Assembly (NCBI RefSeq): GCF_903819435.1
Contig: NZ_CAIJDP010000090.1
Location: 1 to 64,000 of the forward strand
Reading direction: 5' to 3'
Length of the DNA stretch: 64,000 nt
Source: Flavobacterium salmonis
GTDB taxonomy: Bacteria; Bacteroidota; Bacteroidia; Flavobacteriales; Flavobacteriaceae
The number at the start of each line of letters is the position of its first letter. Positions within the stretch are counted from its first letter, which is position 1. The translations under genes were made by a program, and so were the position numbers. Positions 16,149 to 24,440 of the stretch are shown piece by piece. Under the pieces are notes generated by a model. It saw nothing but the letters and a program-made list of their open reading frames with translations. It was not told the DNA's origin and did not search any database.

Positions 16149-16508
16149 ATGCTTACAGATATTAGTCCAAAATTACCCATGCGTGATAAAACTGTAACAA
16201 AAGAGTTTTACATCAATAAGTTGGGTTTTAAGGAATTTGGAAATGCTGATTTTGATCATTATCTAATGCTGCAAAAAGATGCTATTCAAATTCATTTTTT
16301 TGAATTTAAAGAACTTGATCCAAAAGAAAATTATGGTCAGGTTTACATTAGGACAGACGATATTGATACGTTTTATCAATCCCTTTTAGATAATAAAACA
16401 AACATACATCCAAACGGGCATTTACAAGTTAAACCCTGGGGACAAAAAGAATTTGCACTACTTGATCCTGACAATAATCTGCTAACTTTTGGGCAGAGTA
16501 TGTTGTGA
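16149..16508 (+). CDS. VOC family (glyoxalase/bleomycin-resistance-like) protein
   Basis: 119 residues forming a single VOC module: ISPKLPMRDKTVTKEFYINKLGF, DHYLMLQKDAIQIHFFEF, YGQVYIRTDDIDTFYQSL and the closing EFALLDPDNNLLTFGQ. This arrangement matches the bleomycin-resistance subgroup, a dimer that sequesters drugs or other ligands. Whether this one binds bleomycin is unknown. It starts 12 bases after the SDR relic. Confidence 0.85.
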   Translation: MLTDISPKLPMRDKTVTKEFYINKLGFKEFGNADFDHYLMLQKDAIQIHFFEFKELDPKENYGQVYIRTDDIDTFYQSLLDNKTNIHPNGHLQVKPWGQKEFALLDPDNNLLTFGQSML

Positions 16509-16601
16509 CATAGTTAAAAGCATAAAATACTCAACCAATCAGTTTCAAAACCCAACACAATAATAACCAATAACTTAAACCATAATTTCACCAAACTGAA
16601 T

Positions 16602-17438
16602 ATGAAACAATTAATTTATTTCCTTATAATTTTTAGTTCAAAAAATGTATTTGGTCAAATTAACTATTCGGGATTTATAGGTAAATATCCTATTGAATTA
16701 TCTGCAGAAATCAACACTTCCGGAAATTCATACGGAGTTTATGTTTACTCCACTTTTGATAGTCCAATAATTTTGGAAGGAAATCTTGAAAAAGAAGAAC
16801 TAATTTTATTTGAAAAAGATTCCAAAGGAAAGAAAAGCGCAAGCATGACTTTTGAGAAATTTAATTGTGAAAGTGAATCAATAGAAGGAATTTGGAAAGA
16901 TCTTAAAAATGAAAAACAGTTAAAAATTACTTTATCAAAAAAATCGAAAATTGACGATGGGATTATTCAATATGCTTCTGCCGATGATCATTATTTCAGA
17001 ATAGTCACAGATTATCAAACTGTGAGTGAAATTAAAATTTTTCAAAAAAAGACAGATAAACTGATTCAAAAATTTGATGTTGATTGTCAATTTAGAGGTC
17101 TATATTGTATTTCAGCCGGAGATTTTAATTTTGACGGATTTACCGATTTTTCGATATTTGAATCCAGTTACGCCGGTCCAAATACTTCAAGCTTATACTT
17201 TCTTTATAATCCAAAGACAAAAAAATACTTTGAAAGCTCTTTTTCCGGAACATCGTTAGAATTTGATCAGAAAAGAAAAAGAATTATTGAAACAAACCAA
17301 TGCTGCGCAGGATCAAGTGTTACAACGGCAGAATACAAAGTTATTAAAAACAAAATGGTTTTAGAAAAAGAACGCTGTTTTAAATGGAGTGAAAAAAAAC
17401 AAGCGTTAGTCGAACAAAATGTAAGCAAGTGCAGGTAA
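16602..17438 (+). CDS. Exported XAC2610-like protein
   Basis: 278 residues. The signal peptide is MKQLIYFLIIFSSKNVFGQ. The N-terminal half is a small beta-rich domain (GFIGKYPIELSAEIN, GVYVYSTFDSPIILEGNL). The second half has CISAGDFNFDGFTDFSIFES, a FG-GAP/EF-hand-like D-x-N-x-D-G-x-T-D calcium-type motif, then YFLYNPKTKKYFES and a paired-cysteine QCCAGSS motif. This combination matches proteins labelled XAC2610-related. Function is unknown. It is isolated. Confidence 0.7.
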   Translation: MKQLIYFLIIFSSKNVFGQINYSGFIGKYPIELSAEINTSGNSYGVYVYSTFDSPIILEGNLEKEELILFEKDSKGKKSASMTFEKFNCESESIEGIWKDLKNEKQLKITLSKKSKIDDGIIQYASADDHYFRIVTDYQTVSEIKIFQKKTDKLIQKFDVDCQFRGLYCISAGDFNFDGFTDFSIFESSYAGPNTSSLYFLYNPKTKKYFESSFSGTSLEFDQKRKRIIETNQCCAGSSVTTAEYKVIKNKMVLEKERCFKWSEKKQALVEQNVSKCR

Positions 17439-17469
17439 TCCAATAGATACAAACCAAACAAATACAATT

Positions 17470-17565
17470 ATGAGTGAATTTGACGGAATCGTAAAACACA
17501 TTAACACGTTTCAAGATGATCTCATTAAAACAATGGATTTTGAACTGGCTGAAAGTAATGAATAA
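17470..17565 (+). CDS. Possible 31-residue small protein
   Basis: An ATG at 17470 opens a short frame (MSEFDGIVKHINTFQDDLIK, then TMDFELAESNE) ending at 17565. It is acidic and helical and has no known family. It lies 31 bases after the XAC2610-like gene and about 100 bases before the response regulator. It may equally be the N-terminal stub of a lost gene. Confidence 0.3.
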   Translation: MSEFDGIVKHINTFQDDLIKTMDFELAESNE

Positions 17566-17663
17566 TCATATTTAAAAATCCCATTCTGAGCAGCTCATTA
17601 GTAGTTTTGTAAATAAAAATAAACAACCAGAATAAATAAGTTACCTTTATCAAAAAGTAAAAA

Positions 17664-18089
17664 ATGAATAAAGGCGGTCCCATAATTATAATTGAAGACG
17701 ATTTAGATGATCAGGATATTTTAACAGATGTTTTCAAGGAACTTGATTATAAAAATGAAATCATTTTTTTTGATGATGGAGAAAAGGCACTGGCCTATTT
17801 GACAGTAACAGAAGTGGAACCTTTTATTATTTTTTCTGACATCAATATGCCAAAGTTAAGTGGTATGGAACTTCGGGAAAAAATTCATCAAAATGAGGAT
17901 TTAAGACTCAAGTCGATTCCTTACTTGTTTTTTTCGACAAGTGCCGAGCAGAATCACGTTGTAGATGCCTATTCAAAATCCATTCAGGGCTTTTTTGTAA
18001 AACCTTCCAATTATAACGAAATTAGAGAAACTATTAAAATAATTGTAAATTATTGGTCAGCGTGTGTTTCTCCTAACTACGTCAAATAA
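17664..18089 (+). CDS. CheY-like single-domain response regulator
   Basis: 141 residues comprising a receiver domain only. The acidic pocket is IIEDDLDDQD (Glu11, Asp12, Asp13), the phospho-acceptor is Asp59 in FSDINMPKLSG, the switch residue lies in FFSTSAE (Ser/Thr 92-93), and Lys114 is in FFVKPSN. No output domain. It belongs to the Bacteroidota REC-only group that usually works with an orphan hybrid kinase; no kinase is adjacent. A strong hairpin follows at 18,096. Confidence 0.88.
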   Translation: MNKGGPIIIIEDDLDDQDILTDVFKELDYKNEIIFFDDGEKALAYLTVTEVEPFIIFSDINMPKLSGMELREKIHQNEDLRLKSIPYLFFSTSAEQNHVVDAYSKSIQGFFVKPSNYNEIRETIKIIVNYWSACVSPNYVK

Positions 18090-18095
18090 TACCAA

Positions 18096-18134
18096 CAAAA
18101 AACACAATAATAAATCTTAATTGTTGTGTTTTTT
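18096..18134. terminator. Terminator after the response regulator
   Basis: AAAAAACACAATAA pairs with TTGTTGTGTTTTTT around a short loop, followed by C and more T. A and T tracts on both sides make it usable in either direction. Confidence 0.65.
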
Positions 18135-18533
18135 CATTTTAGAAAAATCTTGATTGAACTTTTATTTCAATTTTCCCATTAGTTATCTGATGGGAGGGTA
18201 TTTTATTCGATATAAATTAATAACTATAACCCGCTGGGTGAAATAAAAATAAGTATCAGGCTGAGCGGAGTTGAATGGACTCAGGATGACATCAATTCCT
18301 TAAGTTATAAATGAGGTTTTACTCCCGATTTTATACTTTTTATAATCAAATCAATTTTTTAAATCAATTTAAACCAACGGCTTAACTCTATTTTTCCTTG
18401 TTTTTAGAGCAGCAAAATAAATTTCAGCCTTGGATATTGTAACTAATACTTTTTACAGTTTTAAACCTCTTTTTGATCTAAACCTATTACAAAATCACTA
18501 AATATGATTACTAAAAACACCTAATTTTAACTT
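18135..18533. other. Intergenic region with a dispersed TCATCCTGA-type repeat
   Basis: No gene is visible. Bases 18258-18294 (CTGAGCGGAGTTGAATGGAC then TCAGGATGACATC) are, in reverse complement, a GTCATCCTGA-type sequence. Diverged relatives lie at 38,300-38,337 and 39,858-39,898. The remainder is AT-rich and unassigned. Confidence 0.4.
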
Positions 18534-18541
18534 TATATTTG
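18534..18541 (+). promoter_or_regulatory. -7 promoter box
   Basis: TATATTTG fits TAnnTTTG and lies about 36-45 bases before the possible starts of the next gene. No clear TTG element lies upstream. Confidence 0.35.
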
Positions 18542-18576
18542 TAAAATAAATCTTTAAAGCATTATAAATTTAAACC

Positions 18577-19023
18577 ATGACAGATATGACAAAAAAAGCA
18601 TTCTTAATGACAATAATTGCGTTCTCCGTTTCCATTATGGCGTCTGCAAAGGTGAGAATTCCATTTGGCAAAATTGATAAAATTGAAATCGTAGCGAATT
18701 TACCTGATAATGAAAAATATACTGTTAGTGAAGGCTCAAAAGAATATCTGGATTTAGCCACATTACATCAGGAATATAATATCGCATGGGTAATTCCGGC
18801 ATGGATTACACAGGAACCAAAATTAGTACTGGCAAAAAAAGATTCCGATGTATATTATGAGCTTACAGATCAACAGCTAGCTGAAATTATAAAAGATAAC
18901 AAACTAGATAAAGAAAGTCTTCTGCAATTAGGACTTTATACAAGATACGGCGGCAAAGTAATTTTAACTTTACTTATCGGTCTTATTATTTACGGTATTT
19001 ATCCTAGTAAAGATAAAGAATAA
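18577..19023 (+). CDS. Small membrane-anchored protein of unknown function
   Basis: 148 residues from 18577, or 145 from the second ATG at 18586 (MTKKAFLMTIIAFSV). An N-terminal hydrophobic signal (AFLMTIIAFSVSIMASA) precedes a soluble domain (RIPFGKIDKIEIVANLPDNE, AWVIPAWITQEPKLVLA). A C-terminal membrane helix follows (VILTLLIGLIIYGIYP). The topology suggests a periplasmic domain anchored at its C-terminus. The family is not recognised. A strong terminator follows 58 bases after the stop. Confidence 0.65.
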   Translation: MTDMTKKAFLMTIIAFSVSIMASAKVRIPFGKIDKIEIVANLPDNEKYTVSEGSKEYLDLATLHQEYNIAWVIPAWITQEPKLVLAKKDSDVYYELTDQQLAEIIKDNKLDKESLLQLGLYTRYGGKVILTLLIGLIIYGIYPSKDKE

Positions 19024-19080
19024 ACTGAAGAAGTACAGCCAACTAATGTTTAAAAATACCCAATAATACAATTTCATTAC

Positions 19081-19120
19081 AAACCCCTGCTTTGTTAAAA
19101 AGCAGGGGTTTGTCTTTTTA
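19081..19120 (+). terminator. Strong rho-independent terminator
   Basis: AAACCCCTGCTTTGTTAAAA then AGCAGGGGTTTGTCTTTTTA: an 11-base stem (AAACCCCTGCT/AGCAGGGGTTT) with a T-rich tail. It is among the strongest hairpins in the window. Confidence 0.8.
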
Positions 19121-19125
19121 AAACT

Positions 19126-19286
19126 TAATTGAAATCTTTCCTGTCGTTTTGCCTTATTCCTGCATTTGATGGTCTTTTAAAATTATCGGGGGTAAGTCCA
19201 ATAAAAGTTTCTTTTAGTGTTGACTTTAATATTCCGTTATCCAGTAAATCGGCTATTGTATTCAGTATTACCTGCCTGTCATTGAC
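19126..19286 (-). pseudogene. C-terminal relic of a dehydrogenase-like gene
   Basis: Read on the minus strand, an open stretch VNDRQVILNTIADLLDNGIL then KSTLKETFIGLTPDNFKRPS ends at a stop (19126-19128). The pattern 'I-x-DLLD-x-GILKSTL-x-ET..NFK' resembles the C-terminus of zinc-type alcohol dehydrogenases/quinone reductases. No start or Rossmann domain lies upstream, so it is a remnant. Family assignment is tentative. Confidence 0.45.
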
Positions 19287-19425
19287 GCAATATGACCTTG
19301 TGAACTAATCATAGGAATTGGTATCAGGTAGAAATTAATGGTCTATTGGTACATATTTATCATCTTTTATTTTAAAAATAGATGTTTTAAAAAATAAATA
19401 ATACTTTTAAGTTTTAAAATTCAAC

Positions 19426-20109
19426 ATGAAAAAGAAAAAATACCTTCTGCCCCTCATTACCTTTTTGCTTAGTTTTTGTTGTGCACTGTATGTAACACTG
19501 CAGGTTTTTCCTAACAATCCATTTTTAGCATCCAAAACAAAAGGAACGCCAAGTTTGCCTGACAAAATTCAGGATGGCGATATTATCTTTCAAACATCAG
19601 AATCTCCTCAGTGTGAGGCGGTACGAATTGCAACCAATTCGAAGTTTTCACATTGCGGAATCGTCTATGAAATTAACGGAAACTTATTTGTTTTTGAAGC
19701 TGTTCAACCTGTAAAACTAACCCGTTTAGACGATTGGATTGCGCATGGAAGGGGGAAAAATTATCTTGTAAAAAGATTAAAAAATGCTATTGAAGTATTA
19801 AATAAAAATACACTTCAAAAAATGAAAGACTACAGCCAGCAATTTATGGGTAAAGAGTACGACGCTTTTTTTGAATGGACCGACACCCGAATTTATTGTT
19901 CAGAATTAGTCTGGAAAATCTATAAAAACGGTGCTAACATTGAATTATCGAAACTACAACACCTGAAAGATTTCAATTTAACCGATGAAAGGGTTAAAAA
20001 AATTCTGAAAGAAAGATATGGTAATGACATTCCTCTGGAAGAAAAAGTAGTTTCGCCATCTAATTTGGCAGATTCTGATTTATTGGTAACAGTGATTGAT
20101 ACTTATTGA
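19426..20109 (+). CDS. YiiX/YebB-like NlpC/P60-type cysteine hydrolase
   Basis: 227 residues. N-terminal membrane anchor or signal (YLLPLITFLLSFCCALYVTL). The catalytic fold starts at IQDGDIIFQTSESPQCEAVRIAT, with His76 in NSKFSHCGIVYE, Glu91 in VFEAVQPV and Cys158 in IYCSELVWKIY. The order (His before Cys) is the permuted arrangement of the YiiX (peptidase C92) family. Members may cleave amide bonds in peptides or acyl groups; the target is unknown. A 78-residue gene begins 9 bases downstream, so the two probably share a transcript. Confidence 0.85.
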   Translation: MKKKKYLLPLITFLLSFCCALYVTLQVFPNNPFLASKTKGTPSLPDKIQDGDIIFQTSESPQCEAVRIATNSKFSHCGIVYEINGNLFVFEAVQPVKLTRLDDWIAHGRGKNYLVKRLKNAIEVLNKNTLQKMKDYSQQFMGKEYDAFFEWTDTRIYCSELVWKIYKNGANIELSKLQHLKDFNLTDERVKKILKERYGNDIPLEEKVVSPSNLADSDLLVTVIDTY

Positions 20110-20118
20110 ATCATATAA

Positions 20119-20355
20119 ATGGAAAAAGATTTTAATCCTGGAATGAAAGTCCATCTTAACGGAGAGTTTGGTGTAGTTGTTAAATCTGAGACTGATAACC
20201 CAAATTTTCACGGTGTCATTCGTTGGGATACGCAAAAAGAAATCGACTTAGAAGATTGGACTGGTATGTTTGGTTTATTCTTAAGTTTAGGAGGAGAAAT
20301 AATTGATGGAAAACATCGATTTAACTACATAAATGATGATGGAACATTGAAATAA
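20119..20355 (+). CDS. Small hypothetical cytoplasmic protein
   Basis: 78 residues, no signal or membrane segment. MEKDFNPGMKVHLNGEFGVV and the following VVKSETDNPNFHGVIRWDT suggest a small beta-barrel, SH3-like fold. That is an impression from the pattern of short strands and glycines only. It lies 9 bases behind the YiiX-like gene and converges on the gluconokinase gene 21 bases away, with no obvious terminator between them. Confidence 0.6.
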   Translation: MEKDFNPGMKVHLNGEFGVVVKSETDNPNFHGVIRWDTQKEIDLEDWTGMFGLFLSLGGEIIDGKHRFNYINDDGTLK

Positions 20356-20376
20356 AAAGATAAATAAAAAAAGTCA

Positions 20377-21801
20377 CTAGAAATCCTTCAATACCGGATA
20401 AACCTTTTTAAACTTAATAAAAGCATCTTCATATACCTTTTTATGCACAGCATTCGGAAAAAAAGTTGTCCCGGTTTTATTTTTGTTTTCGGTACTTATA
20501 TCAATTCCTAAAGATTTCATCCCTATTAAAACAGCTCCCCAGGCAGAACCTTCAATGGTTTGCGAAGTTTCTACCTGCATCTGAAAAATATCTGCAACCA
20601 TTTGAAGCCATAATTCACTTTTTCCGAATCCACCGCTTGCCATGACTTTGGTTTGTTTTCTTTTTTCGGGATCAGGAAGTAGAATTTCTGTAATTTGGAA
20701 CAATCCAAACAAAATACCTTCCAAAGTTGCCCTCACCAAATGGGCCTGTGTATGAGTTATCTGCATTCCTAAAAGAGAACCTTGTGCAGAAGCGTCCCAG
20801 ATTGGTGCTCTTTCACCTAACAGATAGGGTACAAAAAGCAAACCTTCAGAACCGGCAGGGATTTTTTCTGCTGCTGAAAAAAGAATTTCAAAAGACTGGT
20901 CTGTTTTTAATAACGTTTCCCTGAGCCATTGCAAAATAATAGCACCATTATTAACCGCTCCCAAAGTCAGATATTGGTTATCCATCAAATGATAACATTG
21001 GGTACGCATGTGTTCATCCAGATATGGTTTTTCAATAGGCAATCGCACTGCACCGCTTGTACCAATGGTCAAAGCCATACAATTTTTATTCATCGCTCCG
21101 GTTCCCAAATTGGCCAAGGCACCGTCACCGCCTCCAATCACATACAAAAAATCATCTGAAATGCCTTTGCATTGATGTGTGACTTCACAAACTTTCGATA
21201 ATTGTTGTGGTTTTATGTTTAAATATTCCAAAACTTCATCATCCCATTGCAACGTATGGATGTTTAATAATCCCGTGCCCGAAGCCATTGAAGTATCCGT
21301 ACAGTATTCATGGGTCAGATAATGCCACACATATTCTTTAATGCTAATGAACTTATAGGTTTTGGAAAAAACTTCCGAATCATATTCCTTAAACCATGCT
21401 ATTTTGGTCATGGGAGAAAAAGGATGAATCGGAATCCCGGTTCTATCGTAAAAATGCTTTCCTTTTTCTGAGCTTTTTAGTTCTTCAGCTATTCCGCTTG
21501 CTCTATTATCTGCCCATAAAATAGCTTCAGTCAATGGTTTTCCGGTTTCATCAATGGCAATAATACTTTGCATGGCCGAACTAAAACTGATAAATTCTGG
21601 CTGAATGCCGTTTGTAATTTCGCTGATACAATTTAAAACCGTTTCCAGAATCTCCTGTGGATTCTGAACACTCCAATTCGGTTTGAGATGGTACATCGCA
21701 TATGGCTGCGAAACTTGTCTGATTACATTTCCGTTTCTGTCAAAACAAATTGCTTTTGTCGCCGTGGTTCCAATGTCGATTCCTATATAAAGTGCTTTCA
21801 T
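20377..21801 (-). CDS. gntK: Gluconokinase, FGGY family
   Basis: About 474 residues starting MKALYIGIDIGTTATKAICF. The ATG at 21801 overlaps the permease stop codon by one base (TAATG), which favours this start over the upstream ATG at 21813. FGGY features are the N-terminal phosphate loop (GIDIGTTATKA), LWADNRASGIAEEL, LTIGTSGAVR and the C-terminal VMASGGFGKSELWLQMVADIF block. Because it is coupled to a GntP permease and 6-phosphogluconate dehydrogenase, gluconate is the likely substrate (ATP-dependent phosphorylation to 6-phosphogluconate). Xylulokinase-type relatives look similar. Confidence 0.88.
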   Translation of the reverse strand: MKALYIGIDIGTTATKAICFDRNGNVIRQVSQPYAMYHLKPNWSVQNPQEILETVLNCISEITNGIQPEFISFSSAMQSIIAIDETGKPLTEAILWADNRASGIAEELKSSEKGKHFYDRTGIPIHPFSPMTKIAWFKEYDSEVFSKTYKFISIKEYVWHYLTHEYCTDTSMASGTGLLNIHTLQWDDEVLEYLNIKPQQLSKVCEVTHQCKGISDDFLYVIGGGDGALANLGTGAMNKNCMALTIGTSGAVRLPIEKPYLDEHMRTQCYHLMDNQYLTLGAVNNGAIILQWLRETLLKTDQSFEILFSAAEKIPAGSEGLLFVPYLLGERAPIWDASAQGSLLGMQITHTQAHLVRATLEGILFGLFQITEILLPDPEKRKQTKVMASGGFGKSELWLQMVADIFQMQVETSQTIEGSAWGAVLIGMKSLGIDISTENKNKTGTTFFPNAVHKKVYEDAFIKFKKVYPVLKDF

Positions 21802-23120
21802 TATTTGATCCATAAATTAAGCAATAATACCCCTATTAGCCCCATCACACCAATAATGGTTTCCATTACCGTCCATGTTTTAAAAGTATCTGAAACGCTG
21901 ATGCCGAAATATTCCTTGAACATCCAGAATCCGGTATCGTTGACATGCGAACACATCAAACTTCCGGCTCCAATAGAAAGTACCATTAATTCTGGACTTA
22001 CACCCGAAGCAACGACCAGAGGCTGCACAATTCCTGCTGCTGTTAATCCCGCAACCGTAGCAGATCCTAAAGCAATCCGAATTATTGTAGCAATCAGCCA
22101 GCCCAGTACCAGCGGAGAAAGCGATGATTTTTCAAAAAACTGACTCAAATCTGTTCCCATTCCGCTGTCTATTAAAACTTGTTTGAAAGCCCCTCCTGCT
22201 CCAATAATTAAAATGATCATCGTGGCAGAACTCATAGCACTACCCGACTTATCCATAATATCCTGCATTTTTCTTCCACGAAAAATACCTAATGAAAACA
22301 CGGCAAAAAGCACTGCAATCAGCATCGAAGTGGTTGGGTTTCCTATAAAAAGTAAAACAGAACGCAATGTACCTTCTTCCGGTAAAGTCAATTCACTGAA
22401 GGTTGCCATTCCCATCAAAAATACCGGAACCAGTGCTGTTACAATACTAATTCCGAAAGAAGGCATTTCAGTTTCTGTAAACGTTTTGCTTTCGAATAAT
22501 CCTTTTGGCGGAAAAGCATTGATTTTCTTTATGAACTCGGGAAAAACAATTCCGGCAGCAAAAAGCGCAGGCAGAGCTACCAAAAGTCCGTATAAAAGTG
22601 TTTTGCCGATATTAGCTTTAAAAATAACGGCAATCGCTGTTGGTCCGGGATGCGGTGGTAAAAAACCGTGTGTGATCGAAAGCGCCGAAGCCATCGCAAT
22701 CCCGAGATAAATTATAGGCTGTTTGGTACTTTTGGCAACAGCAAAAACCATCGGAATCAAAATGATGAAACCGGCATTATAAAACATCGAAATCCCAACA
22801 GAGAAACCCGTAATCACCATCGCCCATTTGATGTGCCTGACCCCAAAAGAACGAATCATAACCGAACTAATCCGTTGTGCAGCTCCACTGTCTGAAAGCA
22901 GATTTCCTAAAACAACTCCAAAAGCTATAATCAAGATCAAAGAACCCAATGTGCTTCCGACTCCCTGCTGGATGGAATTAATCAAATCCGTAAAAGGCAT
23001 TTCTTTTGCGATTCCCACAAAAAAAGCGGAAATAATCAGGGCAATAAAAGCATTGATTTTCACCCCGGAAATCAGGATTAATAATAAAAGAATACTGGCA
23101 ATCAGAATCAGTAATGACAT
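21801..23120 (-). CDS. gntP: Gluconate:H+ symporter, GntP family
   Basis: 439 residues, very hydrophobic, about 12 membrane helices. MSLLILIASILLLLILISGV is followed by KINAFIALIISAFFVGIAKE; GSLILIIAFGVVLGNLLSDSG, HGFLPPHPGPTAIAV and SATVAGLTAAGIVQPL are typical of GntP. It lies between the dehydrogenase gene (63 bases upstream) and gluconokinase (TAATG overlap). It would import gluconate across the inner membrane. High confidence for family; substrate rests on the operon. Confidence 0.9.
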   Translation of the reverse strand: MSLLILIASILLLLILISGVKINAFIALIISAFFVGIAKEMPFTDLINSIQQGVGSTLGSLILIIAFGVVLGNLLSDSGAAQRISSVMIRSFGVRHIKWAMVITGFSVGISMFYNAGFIILIPMVFAVAKSTKQPIIYLGIAMASALSITHGFLPPHPGPTAIAVIFKANIGKTLLYGLLVALPALFAAGIVFPEFIKKINAFPPKGLFESKTFTETEMPSFGISIVTALVPVFLMGMATFSELTLPEEGTLRSVLLFIGNPTTSMLIAVLFAVFSLGIFRGRKMQDIMDKSGSAMSSATMIILIIGAGGAFKQVLIDSGMGTDLSQFFEKSSLSPLVLGWLIATIIRIALGSATVAGLTAAGIVQPLVVASGVSPELMVLSIGAGSLMCSHVNDTGFWMFKEYFGISVSDTFKTWTVMETIIGVMGLIGVLLLNLWIK

Positions 23121-23183
23121 AGTTTCAAATTAGGATGATAGTTAAACTCAGGAAATCAAGCTTTAATCTTTAAAAGCAGACCA

Positions 23184-24083
23184 TCATTCACTTTTTTCAA
23201 CAGGATGCCCTCCAAACTCATTTCGAAGTGCCGCCACTACTTTTCCTGAAAACGTATCCGACATTTGAGAACGGTAACGCATCATAATCGAAAGGGCAAT
23301 TACCGGAGTTGGAACACCTAAATCCAAAGCAGTTTCGAGTGTCCATTTTCCTTCGCCCGAAGAATGCATGATTCCTTTTATTCCGTCCAGTCTGGCGTCT
23401 TTTGAAAAAGCATTTTCCGTGAGTTCCATCAGCCAGCTTCGGACTACAGATCCATGATTGAACAGTTTGGCTGTTTTTTGAAAATCAATATCAAATTCGG
23501 AATGTTCAAAAACCTCGAATCCTTCCGCAATAGACTGCATCATACCGTATTCGATACCGTTGTGAACCATTTTGGTAAAATGTCCGCTTCCGGCAGCTCC
23601 AGTGTACAGAAAGCCGTTTTCAACCGAAATATCCTTAAAAACCTTGGCTACATAATCGAAAACGGCAGCGTCTCCGCCAATCATAGTACATGCTCCGTTT
23701 AAAGCTCCCGAAGTTCCTCCAGAAGTCCCGCAGTCCAGAAAATCAATCCCAAGCTCTTTTAGCTGGGCATAACGGCGTTTTGAATCGTTATAATTCGAAT
23801 TTCCGCCATCAATAATAATATCGTTTTTAGACAGATACGGCAGTAGGGAAACAATAACAGCATCTACAATTTCGCCAGCGGGAACCATTAACCATATGAC
23901 TCTTCTGTTGGTTAATTTTTGGCAAAGTTCTTCAACAGTATAAGCAGTTTCAATTCCCTCCTCGCCTATTTTTGAAACAAAATCAGTGTTGACATCCTGT
24001 GCCACAACCTGATAGTTATTGCGTTTTAAATTCAAGGCGAGATTAAATCCCATTTTTCCCAGCCCTATTATTCCTACTTGCAT
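23184..24083 (-). CDS. gnd: 6-phosphogluconate dehydrogenase, decarboxylating (short GntZ/YqeC type)
   Basis: 299 residues. The Rossmann motif GIIGLGKMGFNLALNL (4-19) binds NAD(P). IIDGGNSNYNDSKRR and DCGTSGGTSGALNG are the substrate loop, and MVHNGIEYGMMQSIAEGFEV carries the catalytic Lys/Asn region (FTKMVHNGIEYG). The length (about 300, versus about 470 for the classic enzyme) marks the short NAD-preferring group found in gluconate operons. It converts 6-phosphogluconate to ribulose 5-phosphate and CO2. It is the first gene of the operon gnd-gntP-gntK. No dedicated GntR-type regulator is in the window. Confidence 0.9.
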   Translation of the reverse strand: MQVGIIGLGKMGFNLALNLKRNNYQVVAQDVNTDFVSKIGEEGIETAYTVEELCQKLTNRRVIWLMVPAGEIVDAVIVSLLPYLSKNDIIIDGGNSNYNDSKRRYAQLKELGIDFLDCGTSGGTSGALNGACTMIGGDAAVFDYVAKVFKDISVENGFLYTGAAGSGHFTKMVHNGIEYGMMQSIAEGFEVFEHSEFDIDFQKTAKLFNHGSVVRSWLMELTENAFSKDARLDGIKGIMHSSGEGKWTLETALDLGVPTPVIALSIMMRYRSQMSDTFSGKVVAALRNEFGGHPVEKSE

Positions 24084-24294
24084 GTGTGTGTTTTTTGCAT
24101 TTGTTTCGTAAAAATATTACTTTCAATTAATTATGGATTGTTATTTGTGATTTTAATTTTTGGGTTTTGGAGGGAATGTGTTAATTTTTTTGTTTTAAAT
24201 AGCATAATTGAATAAAAATTTTTGTTTTAAGTGTAGTAGGTAGTGATTAATCTACATAGTTTTACCATAGAAAAATCATTCAAATAAAAAGTGC

Positions 24295-24425
24295 TTTTGA
24301 TAATTCATATCAAAAAAGGATTATTTTAGCAAACATGTAAAAAAACTTTTACGGCATAAAGCCGTCTGTTCAGATTACTTTAAGCCACTTAATGGCTGGT
24401 ATAAGTAAGTTGGTAAAAGTTTACC
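24295..24425 (+). promoter_or_regulatory. Structured leader with four perfect hairpins
   Basis: Four consecutive palindromes precede the next gene: TTTTGATA/TATCAAAA (24295-24315), ACGGC/GCCGT (24351-24365), AGCCA/TGGCT (24383-24397) and GGTAAA/TTTACC (24412-24425). In addition, AAACTTTTAC (24343-24352) pairs perfectly with GTAAAAGTTT (24413-24422). That gives an alternative fold in which an outer stem encloses the middle hairpins. The rest of 24084-24440 is AT-rich and holds nothing else I recognise. Confidence 0.5.
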
Positions 24426-24440
24426 AAAAAAAAACAAAAA

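Noticed and set aside
22183..22710. Long plus-strand reading frames (175, 151, 101 residues) opposite the gluconate permease and kinase genes
   Set aside because: They are antisense to strongly conserved genes, contain low-complexity or repetitive composition, and show no family motif or start region.
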